This document shows, piece by piece, positions 34,163-42,817 of a DNA stretch of 64,000 nucleotides. Origin of the DNA: a bacterium (GTDB lineage: Bacteria > Patescibacteriota > Minisyncoccia > Minisyncoccales > Minisyncoccaceae). The notes beneath the pieces are model-generated. The model was not told where the DNA came from. It ran no database searches and saw only the letters and a list, made by a program, of their open reading frames with translations. The stretch covers positions 124,001 to 188,000 of the forward strand of contig JALOBW010000003.1 of the NCBI GenBank assembly GCA_023228085.1, given 5' to 3'. How positions within the stretch are numbered: the first letter of the stretch is position 1; each line of letters begins with the position of its first letter. A program made the position numbers and the translations under genes.

Positions 34163-35233
34163 TTACTGATCCATAATTAATTTTTTTAATTCTCTAGCAT
34201 TGGTTGAAAAATTAATAGCATCTTCCATCTTTACTTTGCCACTTTTAACTAATCCTGATAGTGCCCTATTAAAAGAAACCATGCCATGATCAAGAGACGT
34301 ATCTATTACCATCGGTATTTCATAAACTTTGTTTTCGCGAATGAGGTTAGATATTGCCTGATTATTAAACATAATTTCACAAGCAGGAATAACACCTCCA
34401 CTACTTGCTGGAATTAATCGTTGTGAAATGATTGCTAAAAGTGACCCAGCAAGTTGTGCCCTAATTTGATTCTGTTGTTCACCATTAAAAGCATCAACTA
34501 TTCTATCTATACTTTGTGCAGCCGAATTCGTGTGCAGAGTAGCAAAAACTAAATGCCCAGTTTCGGCAGCAGTAATAGCTGTCGCAATTGTTTCTTGATC
34601 TCTCATTTCTCCAACCATTATAACATCTGGATCTTCACGAAAAGTAGCTTTTAGGGCTCTTGAAAACGAAAATGTATCGCTGTTGAGTTCTCTTTGACTG
34701 ACAATTGATTTATCGTCCTCAAAAATATACTCAATTGGATCTTCAATTGTAATGATATTGCAATATCTAGTTTTATTAATTTCATTTATTATAGCAGCCA
34801 ATGTGGTACTCTTACCATGACTAGAAGGACCTACCACTAAAACAAATCCTTGCATTGCTGCAGCAATACTATGAAAAGCATCTGGAAGATTTAACTCTTC
34901 AATTGATCTTATTTTACTGGGAACAACTCTTAAAACTCCTGCAACTTCTCCCAATTCATAATAAACATTTATTCTAAATCTTGAAATTCCTTGAAAATCA
35001 AATGAAAAATCTAATTCTTTATTTTTTTCAAATTCTCTCTGCTGATCTTCGGTCATTAGTGAATAACAAAGAGCTCTTACGTCTTCACCCGTAAGGACTT
35101 TCTCTTTCTCTAGCGGAGTAAGTTTCCTGCTAATACGCAAAACAGGAGGATGTCCTGTTAATAAATGCAAGTCCGAAGCTCCTAACTTTATCGTAAACAA
35201 TAAAAGTTGTTTTAAGTATTGGAAGTAATTCAT
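34163..35233 (-). CDS. pilT: Pilus retraction ATPase PilT
   Basis: PilT drives fibre retraction, needed for twitching and DNA uptake. The 356-residue protein has the PilT N-terminal segment GASDLHLLTGHPPVLR, Walker A GPSSHGKSTTL (the usual TGSGKS replaced by SSHGKS but with GKS intact), the Asp box ITIEDPIEYIF, Walker B VIMVGEMRDQETI and the His box GHLVFATLHTNSAAQSIDR. The usual AIRNLIRE-type C-terminal motif appears as AISNLIRENKVYEI. It lies between pilB and pilC with four- and eight-base gaps. Confidence 0.93.
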   Translation of the reverse strand: MNYFQYLKQLLLFTIKLGASDLHLLTGHPPVLRISRKLTPLEKEKVLTGEDVRALCYSLMTEDQQREFEKNKELDFSFDFQGISRFRINVYYELGEVAGVLRVVPSKIRSIEELNLPDAFHSIAAAMQGFVLVVGPSSHGKSTTLAAIINEINKTRYCNIITIEDPIEYIFEDDKSIVSQRELNSDTFSFSRALKATFREDPDVIMVGEMRDQETIATAITAAETGHLVFATLHTNSAAQSIDRIVDAFNGEQQNQIRAQLAGSLLAIISQRLIPASSGGVIPACEIMFNNQAISNLIRENKVYEIPMVIDTSLDHGMVSFNRALSGLVKSGKVKMEDAINFSTNARELKKLIMDQ

Positions 35234-35241
35234 TTTCTAAA

Positions 35242-36996
35242 TTATAATTCGTCTGATATTCTAAAAACTTCTTCAATTGATATTTCTCCTAAGAGAGCTT
35301 TTAATATTCCGTCCTGTCGCATACTAACCATTCCTTGTCTTTTGGCTTCATTCATTACCAATTGTTCATTTGGATTTTCAAGAATTATGTTTTCAAGTTC
35401 GGGTGTCATCTTTAAAATTTCAAAAATACCAATTCTACCCCTCTCTCCTTTCATACTACATTTTGGACAACCTTTTGGTTTGTAAATATAAATACTATCT
35501 GGGGTTTTAGGAACATTAAAATACTCTTTAATATCATCTGGGACATCAATAATTGATTTCCATATTTCTTTAAGAACTTGTTTATTTGGCTTTACTCGTT
35601 CTTTACAGAAAGGACACAATCTATGAGCTAATCTCTGACCAATAGAAATATTCAAAGTTGACGGCAAAAGAAAAGGTTTAATCTTCATATCCAATAAACG
35701 AGGAACGGATCCGATAGCATTATTGGTATGCAAAGTAGACAAAACAATATGTCCAGTCAAAGCTGCTTGAGTGACCAATGAGGCCGATTCTTCATCTCTG
35801 ATCTCACCGACCATAATAATATCTGGGTCTTGCCTCACGACGTGTCTTAATCCTTGGCTAAAATCATAGCCAATATCTGGTCTTACTTGCGACTGATTTA
35901 TACCTTCAATAAAATACTCTATTGGATCTTCAAGAGTAATAATATTCACCTCTGGTTGATTTAGTTCCCTAAGAATAGAATAAAGGGTTGTTGTTTTACC
36001 AGATCCTGTAGGTCCAGTGACAAGGATTAATCCATATGGTTTTTCGGCAGCTTCTCTAATGAGGGTTAAGTTTCTACTCATTAGTCCAATCTCTTCGTAA
36101 TTACGTAATCCTTCGGTAGGATCAAGCACCCTAATAACAACTTTTTCTCCTAATTTGGTTGGTAGTGTAGAGACTCTAAAGTCTACATTTTTGGAATCAA
36201 TCTTAGCAGAAAATCTTCCATCTTGAGGAATTCTGGTTTCATCTAATCTAAGATTAGAAAGAATTTTGATTCTGGCAACAATTGAAGCATGAGCCTGAAA
36301 TGGAAGAAAAAGAGATGAATAAAGAGAGCCATCCATTCTAAAACGAACTCTAGTTTGTTTTTCTTCTGGCTCAATATGGATATCAGAAGCAGACCCCTCA
36401 ACTGCGTGTCTTAAAATCACAGCCACCATTTTTATAATTGGTGCCTCTTCGGCGTATCTATCCTTACTAAAAGATCCTGTCACTTCTACTTCTACTCCGA
36501 GATCCTCTCCTTTTGTTTCTGTTTCCCATGCAGTCAAAGCTTTTCCCACCTCTTCATTAAGATTTCTGTATTGTTTCAACATATCGTCAAAATATCTTTT
36601 TTCAATAAGATATAAGCGATATTCTATTTTGTGCTGACGAGCCAAAAAGTTAAGCGCTTCTTTCGCTTTAATATTTTCTGGCTCAACTATTCCAACCTGG
36701 AGTACTTTGTTTTCTATCCTTAAAGGAAGTATCTTGTAAAATCTTGCGGATTCTTCTGGAATGTAGGTTAAAATATCGGTGGGTATTTCGGTGACTTCAT
36801 CCTCATTAAAAATATCAATATTATAAATCTCACCCCTTATTTTATTTATTACCTTTGAATCAACTACTTTTTCAAAAAACAAAAACTCTTCCTCAGTTTG
36901 AGTAGCTGCTTCTTTTTCATACTTTGCCGTAAGCTCAATGGCTTGAGCAGGAGTGATTAATTTTTTTTCTACCAGCTTTGGTATGATTAATAACAT
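35242..36996 (-). CDS. pilB: Pilus assembly ATPase PilB (GspE family)
   Basis: PilB powers pilin polymerisation. The 584-residue protein has an N-terminal MshEN-like domain (TDILTYIPEESARFYKILPL), Walker A GPTGSGKTTTLYSIL near residue 330, Asp box ITLEDPIEYFIEG, Walker B IIMVGEIRDEESASL, the His box and the C-terminal zinc module (CPFCKERV near 465, CPKCSMKGERGRIGIFEIL near 515). Sequence landmarks separate it from pilT directly downstream. Confidence 0.95.
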   Translation of the reverse strand: MLLIIPKLVEKKLITPAQAIELTAKYEKEAATQTEEEFLFFEKVVDSKVINKIRGEIYNIDIFNEDEVTEIPTDILTYIPEESARFYKILPLRIENKVLQVGIVEPENIKAKEALNFLARQHKIEYRLYLIEKRYFDDMLKQYRNLNEEVGKALTAWETETKGEDLGVEVEVTGSFSKDRYAEEAPIIKMVAVILRHAVEGSASDIHIEPEEKQTRVRFRMDGSLYSSLFLPFQAHASIVARIKILSNLRLDETRIPQDGRFSAKIDSKNVDFRVSTLPTKLGEKVVIRVLDPTEGLRNYEEIGLMSRNLTLIREAAEKPYGLILVTGPTGSGKTTTLYSILRELNQPEVNIITLEDPIEYFIEGINQSQVRPDIGYDFSQGLRHVVRQDPDIIMVGEIRDEESASLVTQAALTGHIVLSTLHTNNAIGSVPRLLDMKIKPFLLPSTLNISIGQRLAHRLCPFCKERVKPNKQVLKEIWKSIIDVPDDIKEYFNVPKTPDSIYIYKPKGCPKCSMKGERGRIGIFEILKMTPELENIILENPNEQLVMNEAKRQGMVSMRQDGILKALLGEISIEEVFRISDEL

Positions 36997-37055
36997 TTAA
37001 TTTTTAAATTATTCTAAATCTACTTGCACGTAAAATAAAAACTATACACTGCGCT

Positions 37056-37454
37056 CTAGTTATTTGCATTTGTAGGTGATTCTGGATTTGCTTGATCTTG
37101 GACTTTCGGGCTTTCGGTTGAAACCTGAGGACGCTGAATTCCTATGCCACTTGCTGAGAATGGGTTAATTCTTCCTGGTTTAACAGTCAATTCATCATCC
37201 TCTTTGAATGATGGGTAATCTGGAAAACTTACCAAATCTGCAAATTCTTTGGAATTTAAAAAATCAAATTTAATACTAGGATCAGCCGCAAGTGAAAAAG
37301 GCTCTGTATTTGGAGTTAGAGCTTTTGTGATTGAGCTAGTTATTTGTTGATTAAAATAATAAAAACAAGCACCAGCAATAATCACTAATAGAATAACTAT
37401 TAGTATAGGCTGCTTTGAATTACTTATTTCGTTTTTTTCTTCTTCAAAATTCAT
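37056..37454 (-). CDS. PilP-like pilus accessory membrane protein
   Basis: A 132-residue protein with a short cytoplasmic N-terminus, one membrane helix (QPILIVILLVIIAGACFYYF, residues 19-38) and an extracellular part ending in a Pro/Ser-rich tail. The motif VKPGRINPFSASG is like the (G/R)xxPF motif near the start of mature PilP or the end of PilO-like partners. It sits exactly where pilP is expected, after pilO and before pilB. In diderms PilP links to the secretin PilQ; no secretin gene is seen, so a different role is likely. Sequence alone is weak evidence. Confidence 0.6.
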   Translation of the reverse strand: MNFEEEKNEISNSKQPILIVILLVIIAGACFYYFNQQITSSITKALTPNTEPFSLAADPSIKFDFLNSKEFADLVSFPDYPSFKEDDELTVKPGRINPFSASGIGIQRPQVSTESPKVQDQANPESPTNANN

Positions 37455-37458
37455 ATTT

Positions 37459-38076
37459 TTAATAAGAATAAACTTCTCCTGTTATATTAAAAGTAAATTT
37501 ACCTTCTGACTGTTCTCCAAAATCAATTTTTTTGACAGAAATCAAACAAGCTTGCTTTTCAAATATAGCTAATAACTCTTTGAGTTGTTCATAAGTTCCA
37601 TTTGTGCTGATAGAAAAGCTATTTCTTCTAACTGGTCCTTTTACTCCAGATACAGATGATTGTGCAGGATTAACTGCCTGAGGTTGCTCGGATGGATTTT
37701 TTGCCGAAGATGTTGTAGTTGCTTGAGGTCCGACAGAACCTAATTGTATTGAAAGATTTCCAATGGTCATACCACTTTGCATAATTATATCACGAAAAAA
37801 TTTTTCCATCTTGGGAACATAAAATGGACTAGACGTAAAATTAATTTCCATTTTTTTCTTTTTTTCTGGCCAATTACTTGCGTTAATACTAAGTCCTATT
37901 TCCCCGATTTTCATGGCATGTTCCTCCTGGAGTCTTTTTTGTCTTGATAATTCTGTGATCATTTTGTCTAGCTTGTCAGAATTATCTACCAATGGCTTAT
38001 CAAGAAAATAGAAAATGCCAGCCCCTAAAATTAGAAAGAAAACTGTCACTAATAAGCTGGGTTGTTTGTAGTCCAT
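37459..38076 (-). CDS. pilO: PilO-like pilus alignment protein
   Basis: A 205-residue bitopic protein: one membrane helix (LLVTVFFLILGAGIFYFL) then a coiled-coil stretch (DKLDKMITELSRQKRLQEEHA) and an alpha/beta ferredoxin-like domain (FYVPKMEKFFRDIIMQSG; TYEQLKELLAIFEKQACLI). This architecture and its place after pilN identify PilO. A Ser/Gln/Pro-rich loop lies near residues 115-145. The start codon lies inside the 3' end of pilN (28-base overlap). Confidence 0.8.
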   Translation of the reverse strand: MDYKQPSLLVTVFFLILGAGIFYFLDKPLVDNSDKLDKMITELSRQKRLQEEHAMKIGEIGLSINASNWPEKKKKMEINFTSSPFYVPKMEKFFRDIIMQSGMTIGNLSIQLGSVGPQATTTSSAKNPSEQPQAVNPAQSSVSGVKGPVRRNSFSISTNGTYEQLKELLAIFEKQACLISVKKIDFGEQSEGKFTFNITGEVYSY

Positions 38077-38639
38077 ATTGTTTTTGGTTTAATGGTATCT
38101 GGGGAAACTGTTATAACTAATGAAAAACTTACCCCACCCTCTTCTGCTAATTTAATATCAGAAACTTCATAATTCTCAATTCCCTGCCCCCTATTTCTTA
38201 AATCTTTAAATATCTTAAGTTGATCAATTAGTGGTTTGAAATCGGTCGTATATCCTTTTAAATTAACGACCCTACTATCTGCATCTATTGAAAAATTTGA
38301 AAAATAAACGTTTGGATGAACCCAACCTTCAAAACCAGCTCCACTAAAGAAACCGCTCATCTTCGGTCTTTGTTCGTACAATGCAACAAAATCATCAACA
38401 TAATTTTGAATAGCAGCAGCTTCTATCTCGGTAGTTTTTTCTTTCTGGGTTTTGTCGTTCTGAATATCGGTTTTTAACTGCATTAAGGTATTTGTCTTGG
38501 GTTGGATGTTAAAAAATTGATAATAAACAAAAACCGCAATGGAGCTAAGAAGCACAAGAATAGCCAAAGCAAACAAAAGCTGAAAAAGCCAATCAAAAGA
38601 AAGACTATTTTTCTCGTTGCCGTTTATTTCAATTGCCAT
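38049..38639 (-). CDS. pilN: PilN-like pilus alignment protein
   Basis: A 196-residue bitopic protein with a cytoplasmic N-terminus (MAIEINGNEKNS), one membrane helix (LLFALAILVLLSSIAVFVYY), a heptad-like segment and a ferredoxin-like periplasm-side domain. The N-terminus in PilN usually binds PilM through an INLLP-type motif; here only a weak IEING is visible. Gene order pilM-pilN-pilO is conserved and supports the name more than the sequence does. Confidence 0.75.
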   Translation of the reverse strand: MAIEINGNEKNSLSFDWLFQLLFALAILVLLSSIAVFVYYQFFNIQPKTNTLMQLKTDIQNDKTQKEKTTEIEAAAIQNYVDDFVALYEQRPKMSGFFSGAGFEGWVHPNVYFSNFSIDADSRVVNLKGYTTDFKPLIDQLKIFKDLRNRGQGIENYEVSDIKLAEEGGVSFSLVITVSPDTIKPKTIWTTNNPAY

Positions 38640-38684
38640 AGAAAATTAAAAATTTTTATTAAGTTAATTATAATTTATTAACAG

Positions 38685-39770
38685 TTATTTTTCAAATCTT
38701 TTTAAGCTCTCTCCTATTGCAATTGAAAAATAAGAATTAAGATCTCTCAAATTACTTTCTAGCACTGAAGGATAATTTATTTTGTAAAATGCATCTCCTA
38801 TTAATATTTGAGTATCTTTGAAGTATTCTTCTTCACGGAACATTACCCTAAAAAAATTTAACAAACCAGACATTTTGGTTGTACCTCCACTCAACAGAAC
38901 TTTGGTGATTTTTTTGCCTTCTTTTCCTTCAAATTCTTTAATGATTTTTTTCACCTTATCGCAAATCAATGCGAGTACCCCCACTAGCACATCAGAAACT
39001 TCGGAATTGTCTCCCAATCCATGTAATTTTTTTAATTCTTCGGCTTCACTAACGTCAATGCCTAATGTTTCTGCAAGACCAAAGGTAAGGTCTTTTCCTG
39101 CAATATCATAACTAACACTTGTTAATACACAGCCCTGATCAACAATACTAATGTTTGTGCTTTGATACCCTATTTCAACCAAACATGTTGGAGGATCATT
39201 TTCCTTAACGAGTGATCTTTTTAGTCCCAATACTTCCGCTTCCAATACAGTTAATTCCAAGCCACAAGTATCTGCAATCATTTTGTATTGTTCAATGACA
39301 GACTTTGGAATAGCCATCACAAGAATGTCATTATCATTTTTTGTTGTATCTTTGTTTCCAATTAATTGCCAATCAATAACTATTTCAGCCATTGGCATGG
39401 GAATGTACTTTCTTGCTTCAAAAGCAACAGCACTATCAAGCTCTTTTTTATTCATCGGAGGCATTTTGAAAGTTATGAAAAAAGTAGAAAAATCTGGCAG
39501 CGAAAAAATTGCCTTCTCCGATTTGATTTCGGCTTCTTCCATAATAGCAGTAATAGCTGCTGATATATTTTTGATATCGGGGTTAAGTGTGTTTTGATCA
39601 AACCAACGAAACGTTTTTGTTCCAGCCATATCAAGACTAACTTCACCATAATTATCAAGATAGTTATGACCCCCTCTTTGAGATGCTTCAATAATTCTGA
39701 TTGACTTTGTTCCGATATCAATACCTATACTTCCTGTATTTTTTTTATTAATATTTAGAAAAGAAAACAT
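38685..39770 (-). CDS. pilM: Type IV pilus protein PilM
   Basis: PilM is an actin-like ATP-binding protein that forms the cytoplasmic ring of the alignment complex. The 361-residue protein has GSIGIDIGTKSIRIIEAS (phosphate 1), FEARKYIPMPMAEIVIDWQL, the phosphate 2 region CLVEIGYQSTNISIVDQG near 195, and VLLSGGTTKMSGLLNFF near 290 (adenosine region). First gene of the pilM-N-O-P-B-T-C operon, divergent from comF across an 81-base gap. Confidence 0.93.
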   Translation of the reverse strand: MFSFLNINKKNTGSIGIDIGTKSIRIIEASQRGGHNYLDNYGEVSLDMAGTKTFRWFDQNTLNPDIKNISAAITAIMEEAEIKSEKAIFSLPDFSTFFITFKMPPMNKKELDSAVAFEARKYIPMPMAEIVIDWQLIGNKDTTKNDNDILVMAIPKSVIEQYKMIADTCGLELTVLEAEVLGLKRSLVKENDPPTCLVEIGYQSTNISIVDQGCVLTSVSYDIAGKDLTFGLAETLGIDVSEAEELKKLHGLGDNSEVSDVLVGVLALICDKVKKIIKEFEGKEGKKITKVLLSGGTTKMSGLLNFFRVMFREEEYFKDTQILIGDAFYKINYPSVLESNLRDLNSYFSIAIGESLKRFEK

Positions 39771-39802
39771 AATTTAAAATTATTTTTGAGATGATAAAAA
39801 TT

Positions 39803-39830
39803 TTGTATTCAGAATTTTTTATACTACTAT
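39803..39830 (+). promoter_or_regulatory. Promoter of comF
   Basis: TTGTAT, 16-base spacer, TACTAT; start expected near 39837, 15 bases before the ATG. The divergent pilM promoter must lie in the same 81-base gap, so the pilus operon and comF could be jointly controlled. Confidence 0.6.
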
Positions 39831-39851
39831 CTTAACATTTTTTTACGTAAA

Positions 39852-40571
39852 ATGAAAAGGGCTAAAAGATTATTAAAATTTTTATTAGATGTATTTTTCC
39901 CAAAGCTCTGCATAGGTTGCAGAACAAAAGATACTTTTTTGTGTGAGGATTGTTTTTCTCTTATAGAAATAAACCCCTATCGCTACTGTTTTTGCCAAAT
40001 ACCAAAACGCTTAATCGGTAAATATGAGACTTGTTCTTCTTGCCCTGCTGGATATTTGAATAGAATATATTCGGCAACAAATTACGATAATAAAATAGTT
40101 AAAAAAGTAATATCGGAATTGAAATATCGTTTTCAGTTAAAAGACTTGTCTATTCCATTAACAATTTTAATACTGCTACATTTAAAAGAGACTGGTTTTG
40201 ATTTTAAATCAGAAATGATAATTGTCCCCGTCCCGATACATAAGAGCCGAGAAAGATGGCGAGGATTTAATCAATCCAGGCTAATTGCCGAGTTGATTGC
40301 GAAAGCTACGAATACCCCTTATTGTTGTCATAGTTTAATAAAGATAAAAAAGACAAAACCCCAAGTGGGGCTAAAAAGAAAGGAAAGGCAGGAGAATATA
40401 AAAGGATGCTTTAGCATTACTGATTCATCTGTATTTAAAGATAAAACAGTTTTATTGATTGATGATGTCTATACCACTGGAGCGACAATGGAAGAATGCG
40501 CGAAAGTATTAAAAGAAGCTGGCGCCAAATATGTGTATGGAATAACAGTAGCGAGAGAGGTTTCTACATAA
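39852..40571 (+). CDS. comF: ComF family protein (double zinc ribbon/phosphoribosyltransferase)
   Basis: ComF is needed for natural transformation, probably helping handle incoming single-stranded DNA with a PriA/ComFA-type partner. The 239-residue protein has the N-terminal zinc ribbon C20-x2-C23...C31-x2-C34 with further Cys (CFCQ, CSSCP), the VPVPIHKSRERWRGFNQS segment and the PRTase PRPP loop VLLIDDVYTTGATMEECA near residue 200. Located divergently from the pilus operon, which makes a DNA uptake role attractive. Length and motifs are full. Confidence 0.92.
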   Translation: MKRAKRLLKFLLDVFFPKLCIGCRTKDTFLCEDCFSLIEINPYRYCFCQIPKRLIGKYETCSSCPAGYLNRIYSATNYDNKIVKKVISELKYRFQLKDLSIPLTILILLHLKETGFDFKSEMIIVPVPIHKSRERWRGFNQSRLIAELIAKATNTPYCCHSLIKIKKTKPQVGLKRKERQENIKGCFSITDSSVFKDKTVLLIDDVYTTGATMEECAKVLKEAGAKYVYGITVAREVST

Positions 40572-40576
40572 TCAGA

Positions 40577-40612
40577 GGCCCGACCTTTTGGAGGTCGGAC
40601 CTTGTTTATTTT
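40577..40612 (+). terminator. Likely comF terminator built from the AGGTCGGACCT repeat
   Basis: GGCCCGACC, loop TTTTGGA, GGTCGGACC pair over nine bases (one G-T), followed by TTGTTTATTTTA, six bases after the comF stop. It is two copies of the dispersed palindrome placed head to head, so a repeat unit seems to serve as the terminator. Confidence 0.6.
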
Positions 40613-40657
40613 ATTTAATTAAAATATTTTTCGTTTTTAGATTTAAAACTCAGAATG

Positions 40658-41638
40658 TCAACTAAAATCAGCCATTATCTTTTGAGCGATATGCTTTGCA
40701 AGGTTAACGGGAACCGCATTGCCTACCATTTTGTACCCGTCAGCTATATTTGTATATTTAAAAATAAAATCATCGGGAAAAGTCTGAATACGGGCACACT
40801 CTCTAACAGATAAACGTCTGTATTTTTTTTCTTGCCCAGAAACAAAAACTCTTTTGTTTTTAGAAACAAGCAGCATTTTAGGTGCTTGGGGATGTATTGG
40901 CGCATGTCTTCCACCTGCTTGAATTGTAAAAGAAGGTTCATTCCATGAACGAACACGATTTCTAGACATATAAATGGTAGAAAAACCGCCGTTCATATAT
41001 TCGTGATTGGATATCTTTAGATTATTTTCACCATTTGTTTTATTTCCGTCTTTGGCAGGTTTAGCTTTTCGTAAATCCCATATGGCATCTTTTAGTACTG
41101 GCTTATAGTTTTGGGGTTCTGGGAATTTGAATTTCTTTTTAATATCCTTTCTATATCCAACTATAATTACACGATTACGATCTTGAGGAACATCAAAATC
41201 ATTGGCATTTAATAACTCATAAGAAACATCATACCCAGCTTTTTTAAAATCTTTAATAATATTTAAGAAAGCTTCCGAATGTTTTGGATGCAATATCCCA
41301 GAAACATTTTCAGCAAGGAAAAACTTCGGCTTTTTATTTTTCAAAAGACGGATATAATCGTGGAATAATTGTCCACGTGAATCATTGATACCGCGACCAG
41401 CCCCTGCCTCACTCCAGCTTTGACATGGCGGTCCCCCTATAAAACCATCTGCCGTTGGAATCTCACAAGGTTTAATATCGGTAATATTTCTTTTATCTAA
41501 CTTTGTATGAGGGAAATTAGTTTGAAATGTGTCCCAAATTGTCTTATCAAATTCATTAGCCCAAATAATCTCAAAACCAGCTTTTTCAAAGCCGAGATCA
41601 AGTCCCCCTGCGCCCGTGAATAATGATACTAGTTTCAT
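40658..41638 (-). CDS. DNA (cytosine-5)-methyltransferase, HaeIII-like
   Basis: Transfers methyl to C5 of cytosine in its target. The 326-residue enzyme has the C5-MTase motifs in order: I (LVSLFTGAGGLDLGFEKAGF), IV (GGPPCQSWSEAG, catalytic Cys near residue 72), VI (AENVSG), VIII (QDRNRVIIVGY), target-recognition region, IX (RRLSVRECARIQTFPDDF) and X (GNAVPVNLA). As I recall it, the M.HaeIII sequence is closely similar, including SRNRVRSWNEPSFTIQAGGR in the target-recognition region, which predicts methylation of GGCC. It begins five bases after the stop of the cognate nuclease gene upstream. Confidence 0.92.
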   Translation of the reverse strand: MKLVSLFTGAGGLDLGFEKAGFEIIWANEFDKTIWDTFQTNFPHTKLDKRNITDIKPCEIPTADGFIGGPPCQSWSEAGAGRGINDSRGQLFHDYIRLLKNKKPKFFLAENVSGILHPKHSEAFLNIIKDFKKAGYDVSYELLNANDFDVPQDRNRVIIVGYRKDIKKKFKFPEPQNYKPVLKDAIWDLRKAKPAKDGNKTNGENNLKISNHEYMNGGFSTIYMSRNRVRSWNEPSFTIQAGGRHAPIHPQAPKMLLVSKNKRVFVSGQEKKYRRLSVRECARIQTFPDDFIFKYTNIADGYKMVGNAVPVNLAKHIAQKIMADFS

Positions 41639-41642
41639 AAAG

Positions 41643-42623
41643 TTAATCTTTGCTTATAGTTAAGGTATTTTTAAATAATTTCTCTGGAGATTTCAAAAGA
41701 TTAATATCAAATTTAAGTGATGATTCCACCCTGGAACTTGCATTATGTATTCGGAAAGAAAGGGTCCAATCATTATTCATAGTGACTATTACTGTTGTAT
41801 TATTATCTGTTTTAAAATCTATGCTTGTGATTTCTGTAGGGAGCGGAACTTGTGGAGTTTTATATTTTGGTTGAATTTTTTGGAATGGAAGATTCAATGT
41901 CCCCTTTAGATTGTAAGCCTGAATTTCAACAGAATTTTTACTTTTAATAACTTTGTAAAAGTCTTTATTTCCAACAAGATAAGCAACCAAATTAGAAGCA
42001 ACTTTTTGAGGGTTATTTTTATAAAGACTTTTTAATTCTTTTATAAATGCTTTAAGAATCGGGACATATACTGTTGAGTGATAATCTCCCAACTCGCTCC
42101 ATTTTTTCTTCGCCTCACTATCTTTTCTAATTTTTGCGAGATTGTCAAAAATAGGTTTTACTGTGTCAAAATATTCTTTTGAATTTTTGATACCTAGCCA
42201 CTGATCACCAAAATCTATACTTGAAGATAGACGAGAGTGTTTTACGGCTTTGTGGTTATTCTTTGCCGAAAAACCTATCTCCCATTTTTGGAGTGAACGG
42301 ACAGCAAGCACGTCACGAACATCACCAGATATTCCATGAAAATCAGGTAAAATTCCTAACTGTAAGGTGTCATTTTTTCCAATATCATTTGAAAGTCTTG
42401 GTTCCATGTCCATCAAAAAATTTACAGCAAAGCTAGCCGATAAAAGATATTCACTTTTTTCGCTTGCAGAAACATTATTAAAGCAACTTTTTGCAACATC
42501 AAAAGCTGGGTCTTCTATAACTTTAAGATTAGTTTTATTCTTCAGTTTCTCTTCAAGCGTAATGAGAAGAGCATACTCAAAGGATTTTCCAGTTATCATT
42601 TGTTTTGAATTTATACTTGCCAT
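41643..42623 (-). CDS. HaeIII-family type II restriction endonuclease
   Basis: The 326-residue protein sits directly upstream of a HaeIII-like methyltransferase and carries a stretch WEIGFSAKNNHKAVKHSRLS that I associate with the HaeIII endonuclease family (PF09556); the acidic site with E and K in EIGFSAKNN-like position could be the PD-(D/E)XK active centre. Predicted to cut GGCC. The frame is open 40 codons upstream (42743), but MASINSKQMITGKSFEYALL at 42623 looks like the natural start; neither start has a strong ribosome binding site. Nuclease before methylase in the operon means another mechanism must protect DNA on entry into a new host. Confidence 0.75.
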   Translation of the reverse strand: MASINSKQMITGKSFEYALLITLEEKLKNKTNLKVIEDPAFDVAKSCFNNVSASEKSEYLLSASFAVNFLMDMEPRLSNDIGKNDTLQLGILPDFHGISGDVRDVLAVRSLQKWEIGFSAKNNHKAVKHSRLSSSIDFGDQWLGIKNSKEYFDTVKPIFDNLAKIRKDSEAKKKWSELGDYHSTVYVPILKAFIKELKSLYKNNPQKVASNLVAYLVGNKDFYKVIKSKNSVEIQAYNLKGTLNLPFQKIQPKYKTPQVPLPTEITSIDFKTDNNTTVIVTMNNDWTLSFRIHNASSRVESSLKFDINLLKSPEKLFKNTLTISKD

Positions 42624-42800
42624 AAATTTTTTAAATCCTAGTACCCTACATAAGCTTTGACAACATTTTTTAAATATTTTTTGCGTTTTGATTTTTAGAT
42701 GATTTATTTGTTCACGAATACGAATAATTTTAGTAAAACACATTGATTATACTATATCATTCAGAAATAAAAACACAAAACATATAACTTTAAGATATTT

Positions 42801-42815
42801 GGAGGTCGGACCTCG
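42801..42815. repeat. Single AGGTCGGACCT palindrome
   Basis: GGAGGTCGGACCTC between the DUF4145 gene (stop 42818) and the HaeIII-like cassette. No T run follows on the minus strand (the next bases read CAAATATC), so a terminator role is doubtful here. Confidence 0.7.
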
Positions 42816-42817
42816 GT

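Noticed and set aside
40658..42623. Strong depletion of GGCC as evidence of active restriction
   Set aside because: GGCC still occurs at several places in the window, and the low GC content alone makes the site rare; no conclusion without counts.
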